A stretch of 12,306 nt of DNA from Desulfobacterales bacterium (GTDB lineage: Bacteria; Desulfobacterota; Desulfobacteria; Desulfobacterales; JASFBJ01). The stretch is taken from positions 1-12,306 of the forward strand of contig JASFBJ010000084.1 of the NCBI GenBank assembly GCA_030149585.1, written 5' to 3'. Below, piece by piece: positions 1-8,277 of the stretch (its first letter is position 1; each line of letters starts with the position of its first letter). Both the position numbers and the translations under genes were made by a program. The notes under the pieces are model-generated. The model had not been told where the DNA came from. It searched no databases and saw only the letters and a program-made list of their open reading frames with translations.

Positions 1-25
1 TAGCACAATAACCATCATTTGAAAA

Positions 26-1786
26 CTATAAATGTAAAGGGCGTCCCCAACCCTGTTCCCAGAATGACCATAAAAACGCAATAATTCCTGCGAGAACAAA
101 AAGGCTCTCCACCAGAAATTCAAGTCTGATACCCGGTAACATATAACCTTTTTGATTGGCCACCAGTAAAATATAGATCAAAACCGGGCAAAAAATCAAA
201 AAATATCCCAATCCAGCTATGATATGCAGCAAACTTGCCAGTACCATCATTATTGTAATAATCCACAGCATTGCTTTTAATAGCGAGAAAGCGCGTTTAT
301 CACCCAGTAAAATAGGGATTGTCTCTTTACCCACAATGCGATCTCCCTGCATATCTAAAATATCAAAAAAAGCGGTTCGTATAAACACAATACCAGTGGC
401 CCAGCAAAAAACAATAATAGTGTTGAGCGTAAACCGGGTGGTTTGTGCCAGAGCCGGCAGCGTTGAAGTTATAATACCCCAGGCAATGGCTATTAAAATC
501 GTTTTGGAGCCGGGTATATCACGGATTCGCTGATATGGAATTTTTTCAGCTAAAAATCTTGGAACTACTCTTAAATTATAAGCCAGTCCTGTAAGGCTCA
601 TGGTTAAAAGGATCAGAAAGGGAAGCAAACCCATGCTCATGGCGGCCAGCAAACCAATTGCTCCGGCCAGAAAAGCTAAAATAACAAGAAATTTTTTGTT
701 GCGGTCGTAAAAGTCGGCCCGCTCTGGATCATTATACCGGTCAGATGCATTACCGGTCAAATTATTAAGGATATGCATGGAAAGCACATAAAAAACAGAA
801 ATAAGTACCTGTGGGAAAAATTGTCTGAGCCCCTGAAGCAAAGTCGCTGCATAACAGAGACATCCCGCCCCCAGAGCCACAAAAATATTGGTTAAAAGGA
901 GGCTGCGCTGCAAAGAAAAAAAAACTTTATAAAATCCCTTATATTGCCTTTTGGGCATTATTTCCAATGCCCGATAAACCCTTTTTATAATCCAGTTGGG
1001 AGTTGAGGCGCCGGCTGTAATTCCTACTTTCCGGACAGAAGCCAGTGCCTTTAAGTCCAAATCAGCTTCTGTTTCAATATGAAATGTCTGTTTGCTGGTT
1101 TGCCTGGCAATTTCAGCCAGACGCTGGGTATTACCACTATTTTTACCACCCACAACAACAATGGCATCCACCTCTTTGGATAAGCGGTTGACTTCCATCT
1201 GCCTTTTCCCTGTGGAATTACAAATGGTGTTGAAAATTTTATAATGAGGATATTTTTTGAGTGCCCTGTCTTTTAGCCGGCTGAAAAAATCTTGATTCTG
1301 AGTGGTTTGGGCTACAATAATTGCTTTTTTAAAGGCCGGCAGCCTTTCAAATTCCAAAAGGCTGCTCACCACATAGCCGTTTTGTTCAGTATAACTCAAA
1401 AGGCCGGTTACTTCAGGATGATTCTGATCACCAATAATAATTGATGTATATCCTTTTCGGGCATGCATCCGGATAATGGTCTGAACCCGGATAACACGCG
1501 GGCAGGTAGCATCAATAACATTGAAACCTGTCCGGCTTAAAGCTTCTTTTGTATCAGGCGGGACTCCATGGGCTCGAATCAGAACTGTGCCAAAACCCTG
1601 GCTAGGAATTTCGTTGATAACTGAAATCCCTTTTTTTTTAAATAGATCCAGGACCTGGGGATTATGAATCAAAGGGCCAAAAGTAAAAATCGGTTCCTGA
1701 TATTTTCCAGGAGCATCCAGAGCCATTTCCACAGCCCTTCGAACGCCCATACAAAACCCTGCACTTTTTGCAATCAGAATTTTCAC
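26..1786 (-). CDS. ispH: IspH (HMBPP reductase) fused to a UbiA-family prenyltransferase domain
   Basis: This 586-residue protein is two enzymes in one chain. Residues 1-280 are IspH (LytB), which makes IPP and DMAPP from HMBPP in the last step of the MEP pathway. The three cluster cysteines are visible (C12, C95, C189), as are the substrate-site residues H41, H73, H123, E125, T162, the N216-S217-x-N219 stretch and S261. IspH alone is about 310 residues. Residues 285-580 are strongly hydrophobic with several membrane spans and carry both UbiA aspartate motifs: N346-xx-D349-xxx-D353 and D475-xx-D478-xxx-D482. The second half should therefore be an active membrane prenyltransferase; its acceptor cannot be told (quinone precursor is one possibility). 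The start is GTG, overlapping the upstream CooT-family stop by 4 bp (GTGA), which suggests translational coupling. It is the last complete gene of the parA-led run. Confidence 0.93.
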   Translation of the reverse strand: MKILIAKSAGFCMGVRRAVEMALDAPGKYQEPIFTFGPLIHNPQVLDLFKKKGISVINEIPSQGFGTVLIRAHGVPPDTKEALSRTGFNVIDATCPRVIRVQTIIRMHARKGYTSIIIGDQNHPEVTGLLSYTEQNGYVVSSLLEFERLPAFKKAIIVAQTTQNQDFFSRLKDRALKKYPHYKIFNTICNSTGKRQMEVNRLSKEVDAIVVVGGKNSGNTQRLAEIARQTSKQTFHIETEADLDLKALASVRKVGITAGASTPNWIIKRVYRALEIMPKRQYKGFYKVFFSLQRSLLLTNIFVALGAGCLCYAATLLQGLRQFFPQVLISVFYVLSMHILNNLTGNASDRYNDPERADFYDRNKKFLVILAFLAGAIGLLAAMSMGLLPFLILLTMSLTGLAYNLRVVPRFLAEKIPYQRIRDIPGSKTILIAIAWGIITSTLPALAQTTRFTLNTIIVFCWATGIVFIRTAFFDILDMQGDRIVGKETIPILLGDKRAFSLLKAMLWIITIMMVLASLLHIIAGLGYFLIFCPVLIYILLVANQKGYMLPGIRLEFLVESLFVLAGIIAFLWSFWEQGWGRPLHL

Positions 1787-1971
1787 GAATTCCGAAGAAA
1801 TATTTTATGGTCCACCAGTGAAAGAGATTCGATTTTTGCTTTTAAAAATTTTTGATCTCCAAAAATACTGATCAGTCGAATACCGTCCTCTTGCGGTTCA
1901 ACTGTATCCACTGCCTCCATGATTAAATTTGTTTGATTCCCCTCAATTAAATAAGCATTTGCTTCGCACAT
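1783..1971 (-). CDS. CooT-family small nickel-binding protein
   Basis: A 62-residue protein beginning MCEAN and ending in a conserved-looking stretch around SLVDHKI. Length, the Cys at position 2, the VEPQEDGIRLI segment and the FGDQKFLKAKI segment match the CooT family as I know it. CooT of Rhodospirillum rubrum is a homodimer that binds nickel through Cys2 and helps mature carbon monoxide dehydrogenase. No CODH gene is visible here, so the partner enzyme is unknown and a general metal-handling role is as likely. The start is well set: an AGGAGGT Shine-Dalgarno lies 4 nt upstream. It overlaps the ispH-ubiA start by 4 bp and follows the DUF3842 gene after 21 bp. Confidence 0.8.
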   Translation of the reverse strand: MCEANAYLIEGNQTNLIMEAVDTVEPQEDGIRLISIFGDQKFLKAKIESLSLVDHKIFLRNS

Positions 1972-1975
1972 GATA

Positions 1976-1982
1976 ACCTCCT
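1976..1982 (-). promoter_or_regulatory. Strong Shine-Dalgarno of the CooT-family gene
   Basis: AGGAGGT on the minus strand, 4 nt before the ATG at 1969-1971. It is the clearest ribosome binding site in the left operon and fixes the start of this very short gene. It could also drive ispH-ubiA translation through the GTGA overlap. Confidence 0.8.
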
Positions 1983-1992
1983 GTATATTTGA

Positions 1993-2412
1993 TTATTTTT
2001 CATTCACTAATAATGAAATTTTTTCAACTATTTCCTCTACCAGACGAGGCAAAGGTATAGTCGGCATTCCAATAATCACCGCATTCTCTTGAAAAAGCGG
2101 TAATAAATACTTTGTGGCTTTACAACTTGAAACAGCTTCTGCGATTTTAGGGGTTACCTCTCCCATCATGGAGTTGGCTAATATAATGCTCAGCGGTCCT
2201 ATAATAATATCTGCCTGCTGAGCGGTAACTCTGATGGCATTTTCGCCGGAAGCACCGCGGTTAGCTCTGGCTTTCAACATTTGAGTTGTTGCAATAGCAT
2301 TAGTACCCAATGCAATAATCTCGATTTGTGTGCCACAGGCCTCATGCAGTTTTCTGATAACCAGACTGCCAATACCGCCCCCCTGCCCATCAATTACACA
2401 TATTTTTTTCAC
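1993..2412 (-). CDS. DUF3842 family protein
   Basis: A 139-residue soluble protein that I recognise as DUF3842, a family without an established function. It opens with a beta strand and a glycine-rich loop (ICVIDGQGGGIGSLV, residues 4-18), a layout reminiscent of a Rossmann-type nucleotide-binding fold. A second conserved-looking part is ADIIIGPLSIILANSMMGE around residues 69-87. There is no signal peptide or membrane span. The start is GTG at 2410-2412, supported by AAAGGA at 2421-2426, 8 nt upstream; an ATG two bases further right is out of frame. It sits 21 bp before the CooT-family gene; I recall DUF3842 and CooT genes being adjacent in related bacteria, but that is from memory. No reaction can be assigned. 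Confidence 0.8.
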   Translation of the reverse strand: MKKICVIDGQGGGIGSLVIRKLHEACGTQIEIIALGTNAIATTQMLKARANRGASGENAIRVTAQQADIIIGPLSIILANSMMGEVTPKIAEAVSSCKATKYLLPLFQENAVIIGMPTIPLPRLVEEIVEKISLLVNEK

Positions 2413-2465
2413 ATTTATAATCCTTTGCTCCAGTGCCCATCAAACCCTGTGTAATAAAATTATTT

Positions 2466-2990
2466 TCACAGCTTTTTGATTTTAAGACGGTTTTGACGTT
2501 TTTTCCTTGAAAGCCTTTTTCGAGGCCCTTTTTTTATGGTAGTCGGCTTCCAGCCGCTTTGTTCGTCAGATTCATCAACTCCTTTATGATCCATATAGGA
2601 GGCCATAAATAATTTATCTTCAAATTCAGCTGAATTTATAACTGCTGCGCCCCTGGCAACAGCAAAATTTTTAATGTCTTGATCAGAACTAACCACCAGA
2701 GCACTTTCCTTTTCAATAGCCACTATTCTTTTAATCACTAAATCAGCTATCTCGCCCTGACGGGAAAAAATTACCTCAATGCCGCTGATAAACTCTTTAT
2801 GCCGGGAAAAAGAGGGGTATTTGGTGCCATCGTAAACAACCGTGATTTTATGATGTTTAATTTTTTTATAAGCTGCCAGGGCTTTGATAAGTTTTTCGCG
2901 GCCAGATTGCAAATCATTTCCCGGGAAATGGCCAAACTCATTAGATTGCAACGCAAGGTTATAACCATCAATGATAATATGAACTGACAT
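2466..2990 (-). CDS. YacP-like NYN (PIN-fold) domain RNA-binding nuclease
   Basis: A 174-residue protein with a YacP-like NYN domain. The acidic residues expected of a metal-dependent nuclease are at D8 (IIDGYNL), D54 (VVYDG), D83 (EIADLVI) and D103 (SSDQDI). Family knowledge: Bacillus YacP/Rae1 is a ribosome-associated endoribonuclease that cuts mRNA. Here the domain ends near residue 130, followed by a tail rich in Lys and Arg (about 147-174) that could hold RNA or ribosomes. The ATG start at 2988-2990 has only a weak purine stretch (GAGCGAG) before it. It begins 20 bp after the parB stop, so it is probably cotranscribed with parAB. The nuclease role is inferred from the motifs. Confidence 0.82.
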   Translation of the reverse strand: MSVHIIIDGYNLALQSNEFGHFPGNDLQSGREKLIKALAAYKKIKHHKITVVYDGTKYPSFSRHKEFISGIEVIFSRQGEIADLVIKRIVAIEKESALVVSSDQDIKNFAVARGAAVINSAEFEDKLFMASYMDHKGVDESDEQSGWKPTTIKKGPRKRLSRKKRQNRLKIKKL

Positions 2991-3010
2991 GGCTCGCTCT
3001 ATAAAAATAT

Positions 3011-3922
3011 TTATTTTGGTGTTAAAAGACCAAGAAGCCGGTCTAGATCGTCATTTGTATAAAAATCCAGCTCAACACGGCCTTTTTTGCCCTTTAATTT
3101 TATCCTGACTTTAGTGCCGAAATGACGGGATAAATTATCTGACAGCTCTTGAAAATAATGCTCTTGTTTGGATAAAGGTTTAATGGTGGCTGGTTTTTTC
3201 TCCTTTTTTAAGTCTTTAACCAGCGATTCTGTTTCCCGAACAGACAGGCCTTTTAATAAAATAGTACGCCAGGCTGCATTTTGAAGGGCAGTTGATTCTA
3301 AACCCAAAATGGCTCTTGCATGCCCCATGCTTAACTGCCCATCCATAATGCTCTCTTTTATCTGGATGGGCAATTGTCTGATTCGCAAAAAATTGGCCAC
3401 TGCTGAACGGCTTTTGCCGACTCGCGCGGCAGCCTCTTCCTGAGTTAAATTAAATTCAGTTATCAAACGATGGTAGGCTTCGGCCTCTTCGATTGGATTA
3501 AGATTTTCACGTTGAATATTTTCAACAATTGAAACCTCCAGCATTTGGTTTTCTGAAAAATCTTTTATAATAACAGGAACTTCATCCAAGCCTGCTAATT
3601 TTGCTGCCCGCAGCCGTCTTTCACCGGCAATCAATTCGTAGCCCTTTTCATCATGTCGGATAATAAGGGGCTGGATAATGCCCTGCTCTTTAATTGAATC
3701 AGATAAGCCCTTTAGTTCCTCAGATGAAAACCGCATCCTGGGCTGAAAACGATTTGGTTTAATAAGATCAGTTTTACAAAGCAGATAAGTCGCATCTGGT
3801 TTTTTACCTTCTGCATCGGCAAAAGTATCAGGCTCTGGCAGCAGAGCATCCAGCCCCCGGCCAAGCACTATTTTTTTCCTTTTTTTTGAATCAGCCGTTT
3901 TTTTTTGTATCTTTTTTGCCAT
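3011..3922 (-). CDS. parB: Chromosome partitioning protein ParB (Spo0J)
   Basis: A 303-residue ParB. In order: a basic N-terminus; GRGLDALLP (residues 21-29), the segment that in this family contacts and stimulates ParA; the CTP-binding ParB/Srx domain with GERRLRAAK (100-108) and ENIQREN (134-140); a helix-turn-helix around 159-183 (LTQEEAAARVGKSRSAV) that reads parS; and a C-terminal dimerisation part ending DLDRLLGLL. Known family role: a CTP-dependent clamp that loads at parS and spreads. No parS consensus is visible in this window. The ATG start has AGAGGG just upstream. It follows parA after 32 bp. Length and motifs are normal for a chromosomal copy. Confidence 0.96.
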   Translation of the reverse strand: MAKKIQKKTADSKKRKKIVLGRGLDALLPEPDTFADAEGKKPDATYLLCKTDLIKPNRFQPRMRFSSEELKGLSDSIKEQGIIQPLIIRHDEKGYELIAGERRLRAAKLAGLDEVPVIIKDFSENQMLEVSIVENIQRENLNPIEEAEAYHRLITEFNLTQEEAAARVGKSRSAVANFLRIRQLPIQIKESIMDGQLSMGHARAILGLESTALQNAAWRTILLKGLSVRETESLVKDLKKEKKPATIKPLSKQEHYFQELSDNLSRHFGTKVRIKLKGKKGRVELDFYTNDDLDRLLGLLTPK

Positions 3923-3954
3923 ACACCCTCTATTTTTTTCATGTTATAGTGCAA

Positions 3955-4728
3955 TTATTTCCTGACCTCCCGGCGTTGCATAATCTCACGAGCCAGCGCA
4001 AAATAGCTTTTAGAACCAACTGAAGCAGCATCATACAGCAATATTGGTTTGCCAAAACTGGGGGCTTCTCCCAGCCTCACATTTCTAGGTATGGTGGTTT
4101 TGAAAATCAGGTCTTTAAAATGTTTTTTCGCATCCTCGGCAACCTGAAAGGAAAGATTGGTACGCTTGTCAAACATGGTTAGCAGGATACCGGATATTAT
4201 GAGGCCGGAATTTAAAACCTGTTGAATCCGTTTATAAGTATGCATTAGCTGGCTAAGACCTTCCAGAGCGTAAAACTCGCATTGCAGTGGAATCAATACG
4301 GAATCGGCAGCTGTCATGGCATTTATTGTCAGCAGGCTAAGAGAGGGGGGACAATCAATAATAATATAATCAAACTGATCTGCAATAGTATTCAGTAAAT
4401 TTTTTAGAAATTGCTCTCTGTTGGAACTTTCAAGCATCTCCACTTCAAATCCAATTAATTCAACTCTGGATGGCAAGGCCTTTAAAGTTTTAATGGCTGT
4501 GTTCATAATTATATTTTTGCCGGACGTTTCTCCTATCAGGGCATGATACAGAGTATGGCTGAGAGTATTTTTGTCAATTCCAATTCCTGTAGTCGCGTTT
4601 GCCTGAGGATCGCAATCTACCAGCAGGGTCTTTTTTTCAGAGACAGCCAGGGCTGCCGCAAGATTTACTGATGTGGTTGTTTTACCAACTCCACCTTTTT
4701 GATTTGCAATACAAATTATATGAGCCAT
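3955..4728 (-). CDS. parA: Chromosome partitioning ATPase ParA (Soj)
   Basis: A 257-residue Walker-type ATPase without an N-terminal DNA-binding domain, as expected of chromosomal Soj/ParA rather than larger plasmid ParA. The deviant Walker A is KGGVGKTT (residues 11-18) with the signature lysine K11; DCDPQAN lies at 38-44 and the Walker B-like IIIDCPPS at 122-129. ATP-bound dimers coat the nucleoid and are released by ParB, which moves the origin region. It is the first gene of the left operon, with a 95-bp divergent spacer before it. The ATG at 4726-4728 has no clear Shine-Dalgarno, which is unusual compared with the downstream genes. parAB usually lies near oriC, but mnmG/rsmG, the frequent neighbours, are not seen here. 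Confidence 0.96.
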   Translation of the reverse strand: MAHIICIANQKGGVGKTTTSVNLAAALAVSEKKTLLVDCDPQANATTGIGIDKNTLSHTLYHALIGETSGKNIIMNTAIKTLKALPSRVELIGFEVEMLESSNREQFLKNLLNTIADQFDYIIIDCPPSLSLLTINAMTAADSVLIPLQCEFYALEGLSQLMHTYKRIQQVLNSGLIISGILLTMFDKRTNLSFQVAEDAKKHFKDLIFKTTIPRNVRLGEAPSFGKPILLYDAASVGSKSYFALAREIMQRREVRK

Positions 4729-4823
4729 AGAATTAAGACTTTAGCATAAAATTAGCTGTTTGAAAAGTTATCAGAAATATGTCATCATAAAAAATAAAAT
4801 TTTAACTCTTTTTAAAAAATATC
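4729..4823. promoter_or_regulatory. Divergent spacer between parA and the M48 protease gene; candidate promoters
   Basis: These 95 bp are very AT-rich and must hold promoters for both directions. For the plus strand I see TTGAAA at 4760-4765 and, 17 bp later, the weak -10 candidate CATCAT at 4783-4788. For parA I see no convincing pair; TATGCT on the minus strand is the best -10-like hexamer but lacks a good -35. There is no ParB site palindrome and no strong ribosome binding site for either gene. Confidence 0.35.
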
Positions 4824-6215
4824 ATGAAAAGCATTAATCAGATAATTTGTATTTTTACAACATTAATCCTGCTTTTTACGCAAGGCTTTTTATCCCCAGT
4901 ATTGGGGATGACCTTGAAACAGGAAAAAAAATTAGGTAAAGAATTTATCAAAATTGCCCGGAAACACTACCAAATCATTACAGACCCGGCGATTGTCAAC
5001 TATGTTAATAAAATCGGCAATAAAATTCTGGCAGTTGCTCCTCCCCAACCCTTTACCTATCATTTTTATGTGATCAAAGAGGATGTTTATAATGCATTTG
5101 CCGGGCCCGCAGGGCATGTCTTTATTAACAGCGGACTTTTTATCGCAATGACCAGTGAAGACGAGCTTGCCGGGATTATTTCACATGAGATATCCCATGT
5201 TATCTGTCGCCACATTTCTCAACAATATGAAAGATCTAAAACAATCGGCATGGCTACCCTGGCTGGAGTTATTGCCGGTGTTTTTTTGGGAGCAGGAGGA
5301 GCCGCAACAACAGCCAGTGCCCTGGCTATTGGATCAATTGCCGCTGGAGAAACCATGGCACTCGCCTATAGCCGGGAACATGAAATGCAGGCTGACCAGA
5401 TTGGTTTGCGATATATGACTTTGGCTGGATATAATGGCAAGGGATTACTGACAATTCTAAAAAAAATACGCGGCAAACAATGGTTTGGCTCTGAGCAGAT
5501 TCCAGATTATTTAACTACTCATCCAGCCGTAGAAGATAGAATCAGTTATATTGACACATGGTTGCAGCAAAATTTCATTAAAAAACAGGCCTTATCTGGA
5601 TTACATGAATTTAAGATAGCGCGTTCCCGTTTACTGGCGCTTTATGGAGATCCCCAGATAGCCTTAAATGATTTTGAGTTAGCTGTATCGCGAGATCCTA
5701 AAGACCCCATTGCAAATTACTGTCTTGGTTTAACGATGGCAAGGAAAGGCAATCGCCGGGAAGCCGTGGTTTATATTCAAAAAGCACTGGAAAAAATGGC
5801 GCTGCATCCTGTTCTTTTAAAAGATCTTGGCAAAATATATTTTCTGGACGGTAATTATAAAGCCGCGTACAGTATTCTGGAAAGTGTTACCGGTCTGATG
5901 GCTAATGATCCAGATGGTCTGTTCTATTTTGCCCGCACCCAGATGGAGCTAAAAAAGCTTAAAGGCGCGGTGATTTCCTTTGAAAAACTGATCAAACTCA
6001 GTCCAGATTATATTAGAGCATATTATTTTCTGGGCAATACTTACGGAAAGCTTGAAAACCTGGGTGAGGCCCACTATAATTTAGGTATTTATTATAAAAA
6101 AAAAGGAGATCAAAAAACCGCTCGATTTCATCTCAACAGGGCTTTAAAAATGATAAATGATTCAGCAAAGAAAAAAACTATTGAAAAAATGCTGGCCAAA
6201 AAGAAATCAAAATAA
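4824..6215 (+). CDS. bepA: BepA-like secreted M48 metalloprotease with TPR repeats
   Basis: A 463-residue exported protein. Residues 1-28 form a signal peptide (hydrophobic core about 7-20). The peptidase domain has the zinc motif HEISH (121-125), the glutamate ligand in SREHEMQAD (E187 by alignment to BepA), and the LTTHP segment whose histidine (H233) matches the regulatory His of E. coli BepA. A glycine/alanine-rich stretch at 147-180 lies between the zinc motifs. Residues about 265-460 are TPR-like helical pairs. Length is close to E. coli BepA (487). By family this is a periplasmic quality-control protease and chaperone for outer-membrane assembly, which implies a Gram-negative host. It stands alone on its strand, diverging from parA and converging on the EF-G gene with 28 bp between stops and no visible terminator. 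Confidence 0.9.
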   Translation: MKSINQIICIFTTLILLFTQGFLSPVLGMTLKQEKKLGKEFIKIARKHYQIITDPAIVNYVNKIGNKILAVAPPQPFTYHFYVIKEDVYNAFAGPAGHVFINSGLFIAMTSEDELAGIISHEISHVICRHISQQYERSKTIGMATLAGVIAGVFLGAGGAATTASALAIGSIAAGETMALAYSREHEMQADQIGLRYMTLAGYNGKGLLTILKKIRGKQWFGSEQIPDYLTTHPAVEDRISYIDTWLQQNFIKKQALSGLHEFKIARSRLLALYGDPQIALNDFELAVSRDPKDPIANYCLGLTMARKGNRREAVVYIQKALEKMALHPVLLKDLGKIYFLDGNYKAAYSILESVTGLMANDPDGLFYFARTQMELKKLKGAVISFEKLIKLSPDYIRAYYFLGNTYGKLENLGEAHYNLGIYYKKKGDQKTARFHLNRALKMINDSAKKKTIEKMLAKKKSK

Positions 6216-6243
6216 ATTCAGATGAAAAAGGACAAATATTCTT

Positions 6244-8277
6244 CTATTTACGATCAAATTTTGCAAACTGCATGGAGAAAGTGCCGCGTCCCTGGGTGGC
6301 GGATCTTAAAATAGTTGAATAGCCAAACATCCTGGCAAGGGGCACAGTGGCCTTAATTTCCTGGATACCTGCCTGTGGATTTATGGCCTCGATTTTACCG
6401 CCACGGGAGTTAAGATCCCCTATCACATCCCCTGTAAACAGCTCAGGCGCAATCACTTCAACTTTCATAATCGGATCCAGCAAAAACGGGTTACCCTTGG
6501 CAAACGCCTCTTTACAGGCCATGGAAGCGCTTACCGTAAACGCAAGATCACTTCCTATTGACTCTTTAAAAGAACCTCCAATTAAAATAACCTGTACATC
6601 CACAACCGGATATCCCATTAAGGTACCGCTTGCAAGGGATTCAAACACCCCCTTTTCAATTGCCGGAATAAAATCAGAGGGAATAATTTCATCTTCTATA
6701 GCCACTTTAAATTTATTGCCGGCTCCACGCATAATGGGAGACATTCTAAGTGCAACCTCTCCAAAATGGCGATGTCCGGCTACTTCCTTGTCAAAAATAA
6801 CTGAAGCTTCTGCCTCATTTTCTATGGTTTCCCTGTATACAACCTGAGGTTTTCCTACATTGACGCTGGTTTTAAACTCTCTTTGCATACGGCTTATAAT
6901 GATTTCCAGATGAAGTTCTCCCATGCCTGACAAAATTGTCTGGCCTGTGTCTTTGTCCTCATGCACAGTTAAAGTAGGATCTTCGGCCATAAATTTAGCC
7001 AGAACCTGTTCCAGCTTATTCTGGTCGACATGGGTTTTAGGTTCTATAGCAACAGAGATAACCGGTTCATAAAACTCCATTTTTTCCAGCAGAACCTGAT
7101 GCTGGTGCGAACAAAGGGTATCACCGGTTGAAGAATTCTTAAGGCCGACCACACCAACAATACTGCCGGCTGTGGCTAAATCAATCCGCTCTTTTTTATT
7201 AGCGTGCATCCTTAAAATTCTGGCTATTTTTTCTTTTTTGCGGCGGCCTGGATTAAACACCTCTGTCCCAACACTCATTTTACCACTATAAATCCGTACA
7301 AAACACAGCTTGCGACCTTCTATCATGGAAACTTTAAAGATCAGGGCTGCCAGGGGAGCGTTTACTTCAGGTTTACACTGGATCGGCTGGTTGTCTAAAG
7401 GGTTAATACACTTAATTGGAGGAATATCTTTAGGACTTGGTAAAAAATTAACAATTCCATCAATAAGGGGCTGTATTCCCTTATTTTTCAGGGCACTGCC
7501 ACAAAATACAGGCACCAGACGCATTTTGATAGTTGCACGGCGAATAGCGGCAATCAGCTTTTTTGTGTCAATAGGGTCTTCACTTAGATAGGCTTCCATG
7601 ATTTCATCATCAGCGTCTGCCAATATTTCAATCAGCTTTTCCCGCCAGGCTTTGGCCTGCTCTAATAGTTCGCCATTGATTTCAGTGGTTGTAAAGGCAG
7701 TTCCCAGAGTATCGTCTTCCCAGCTGATTTCCTGCATGGTAATAAGATCTATCACTCCTTTGAACTGATCTTCTATCCCCACGGGCAATTGCATGATAAG
7801 TGGATTGGCTGCGAGTCGTTCCTTCATCATCTTAACGGTTTTAAAAAAATCAGCGCCAATCCGATCCAGCTTATTTACAAACGCAATTTTGGGGACCAGA
7901 TATTTATCTGCCTGGCGCCAGACTGTCTCAGTTTGAGGTTCCACACCGCCTACAGCGCAAAATACGCCAACAGCTCCATCCAAAACTCTCAAAGACCGTT
8001 CAACTTCAATGGTAAAATCAACATGCCCCGGGGTGTCAATGAGCTGAATCTGACTATTTTGCCATTCACAGGTTGTAACTGCCGAGGTGATGGTAATGCC
8101 TCGTTCCTGTTCATCAGGCATCCAGTCCATAACTGCTTCACCATCATGGACTTCACCAATTTTGTGGGAACGACCGGTATAAAATAAAACTCTTTCAGTT
8201 ACAGTAGTTTTGCCGGCATCAATATGAGCTATTATTCCGATATTGCGTATTTTATCTATTTTTATTTGTTTTTTCAT
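6244..8277 (-). CDS. fusA: Elongation factor G, second-type paralogue (EF-G2-like)
   Basis: A 677-residue translational GTPase with EF-G layout: G1 AHIDAGKT (17-24), switch I RGITI (59-63), DTPGH (81-85), NKLD (135-138), GSALKNKG (260-267), then domains II to V. It is shorter than canonical EF-G (about 700). It is not beside rpsL, rpsG or tuf, so it is probably a paralogue. Two domain IV loops differ from translocating EF-G: GSYHDVDSSE is replaced by [10 protein letters not shown] (Lys at 571 where the tip histidine should be), and the GGVIP loop reads DEIIP (529-533). Known precedent: some bacterial and mitochondrial EF-G2 proteins act in ribosome recycling rather than translocation. I infer a recycling or specialised role, consistent with smpB two genes upstream. 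The ATG overlaps the GerMN-gene stop by 4 bp (ATGA). Confidence 0.93.
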   Translation of the reverse strand: MKKQIKIDKIRNIGIIAHIDAGKTTVTERVLFYTGRSHKIGEVHDGEAVMDWMPDEQERGITITSAVTTCEWQNSQIQLIDTPGHVDFTIEVERSLRVLDGAVGVFCAVGGVEPQTETVWRQADKYLVPKIAFVNKLDRIGADFFKTVKMMKERLAANPLIMQLPVGIEDQFKGVIDLITMQEISWEDDTLGTAFTTTEINGELLEQAKAWREKLIEILADADDEIMEAYLSEDPIDTKKLIAAIRRATIKMRLVPVFCGSALKNKGIQPLIDGIVNFLPSPKDIPPIKCINPLDNQPIQCKPEVNAPLAALIFKVSMIEGRKLCFVRIYSGKMSVGTEVFNPGRRKKEKIARILRMHANKKERIDLATAGSIVGVVGLKNSSTGDTLCSHQHQVLLEKMEFYEPVISVAIEPKTHVDQNKLEQVLAKFMAEDPTLTVHEDKDTGQTILSGMGELHLEIIISRMQREFKTSVNVGKPQVVYRETIENEAEASVIFDKEVAGHRHFGEVALRMSPIMRGAGNKFKVAIEDEIIPSDFIPAIEKGVFESLASGTLMGYPVVDVQVILIGGSFKESIGSDLAFTVSASMACKEAFAKGNPFLLDPIMKVEVIAPELFTGDVIGDLNSRGGKIEAINPQAGIQEIKATVPLARMFGYSTILRSATQGRGTFSMQFAKFDRK

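Noticed and set aside
1..18. Start of another minus-strand gene (ATG ATG GTT ATT GTG) beyond the left edge
   Set aside because: Only six codons are visible and there is no Shine-Dalgarno, so a gene cannot be supported although the position would suit a continuing operon.
2412..2414. ATG as alternative start of the DUF3842 gene
   Set aside because: It is out of frame with the DUF3842 protein; the in-frame GTG at 2410-2412 has AAAGGA at good spacing.
3503..3519. parS-like sequence inside parB (TTTTCACGTTGAATA)
   Set aside because: It shares the TTTCACGT core but only about 11 of 16 positions of the parS palindrome, and it lacks the symmetric right arm.
4886..4895. DnaA-box-like TTATCCCCA near parAB
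   Set aside because: A single imperfect match inside the signal-peptide region of the M48 protease gene; no cluster of boxes or AT-rich unwinding element, so no origin call.
6216..6243. Bidirectional terminator between the convergent protease and EF-G genes
   Set aside because: The 28 bp contain no GC-rich stem followed by a T run on either strand.
6347..6847. Open frames on the strand opposite the EF-G, IspH and PtsI genes (for example 219-533, 6347-6847, 7310-7591, 10424-10705)
   Set aside because: They lie wholly opposite well-supported genes, have no recognisable domain, and look like shadows of codon usage on the coding strand.
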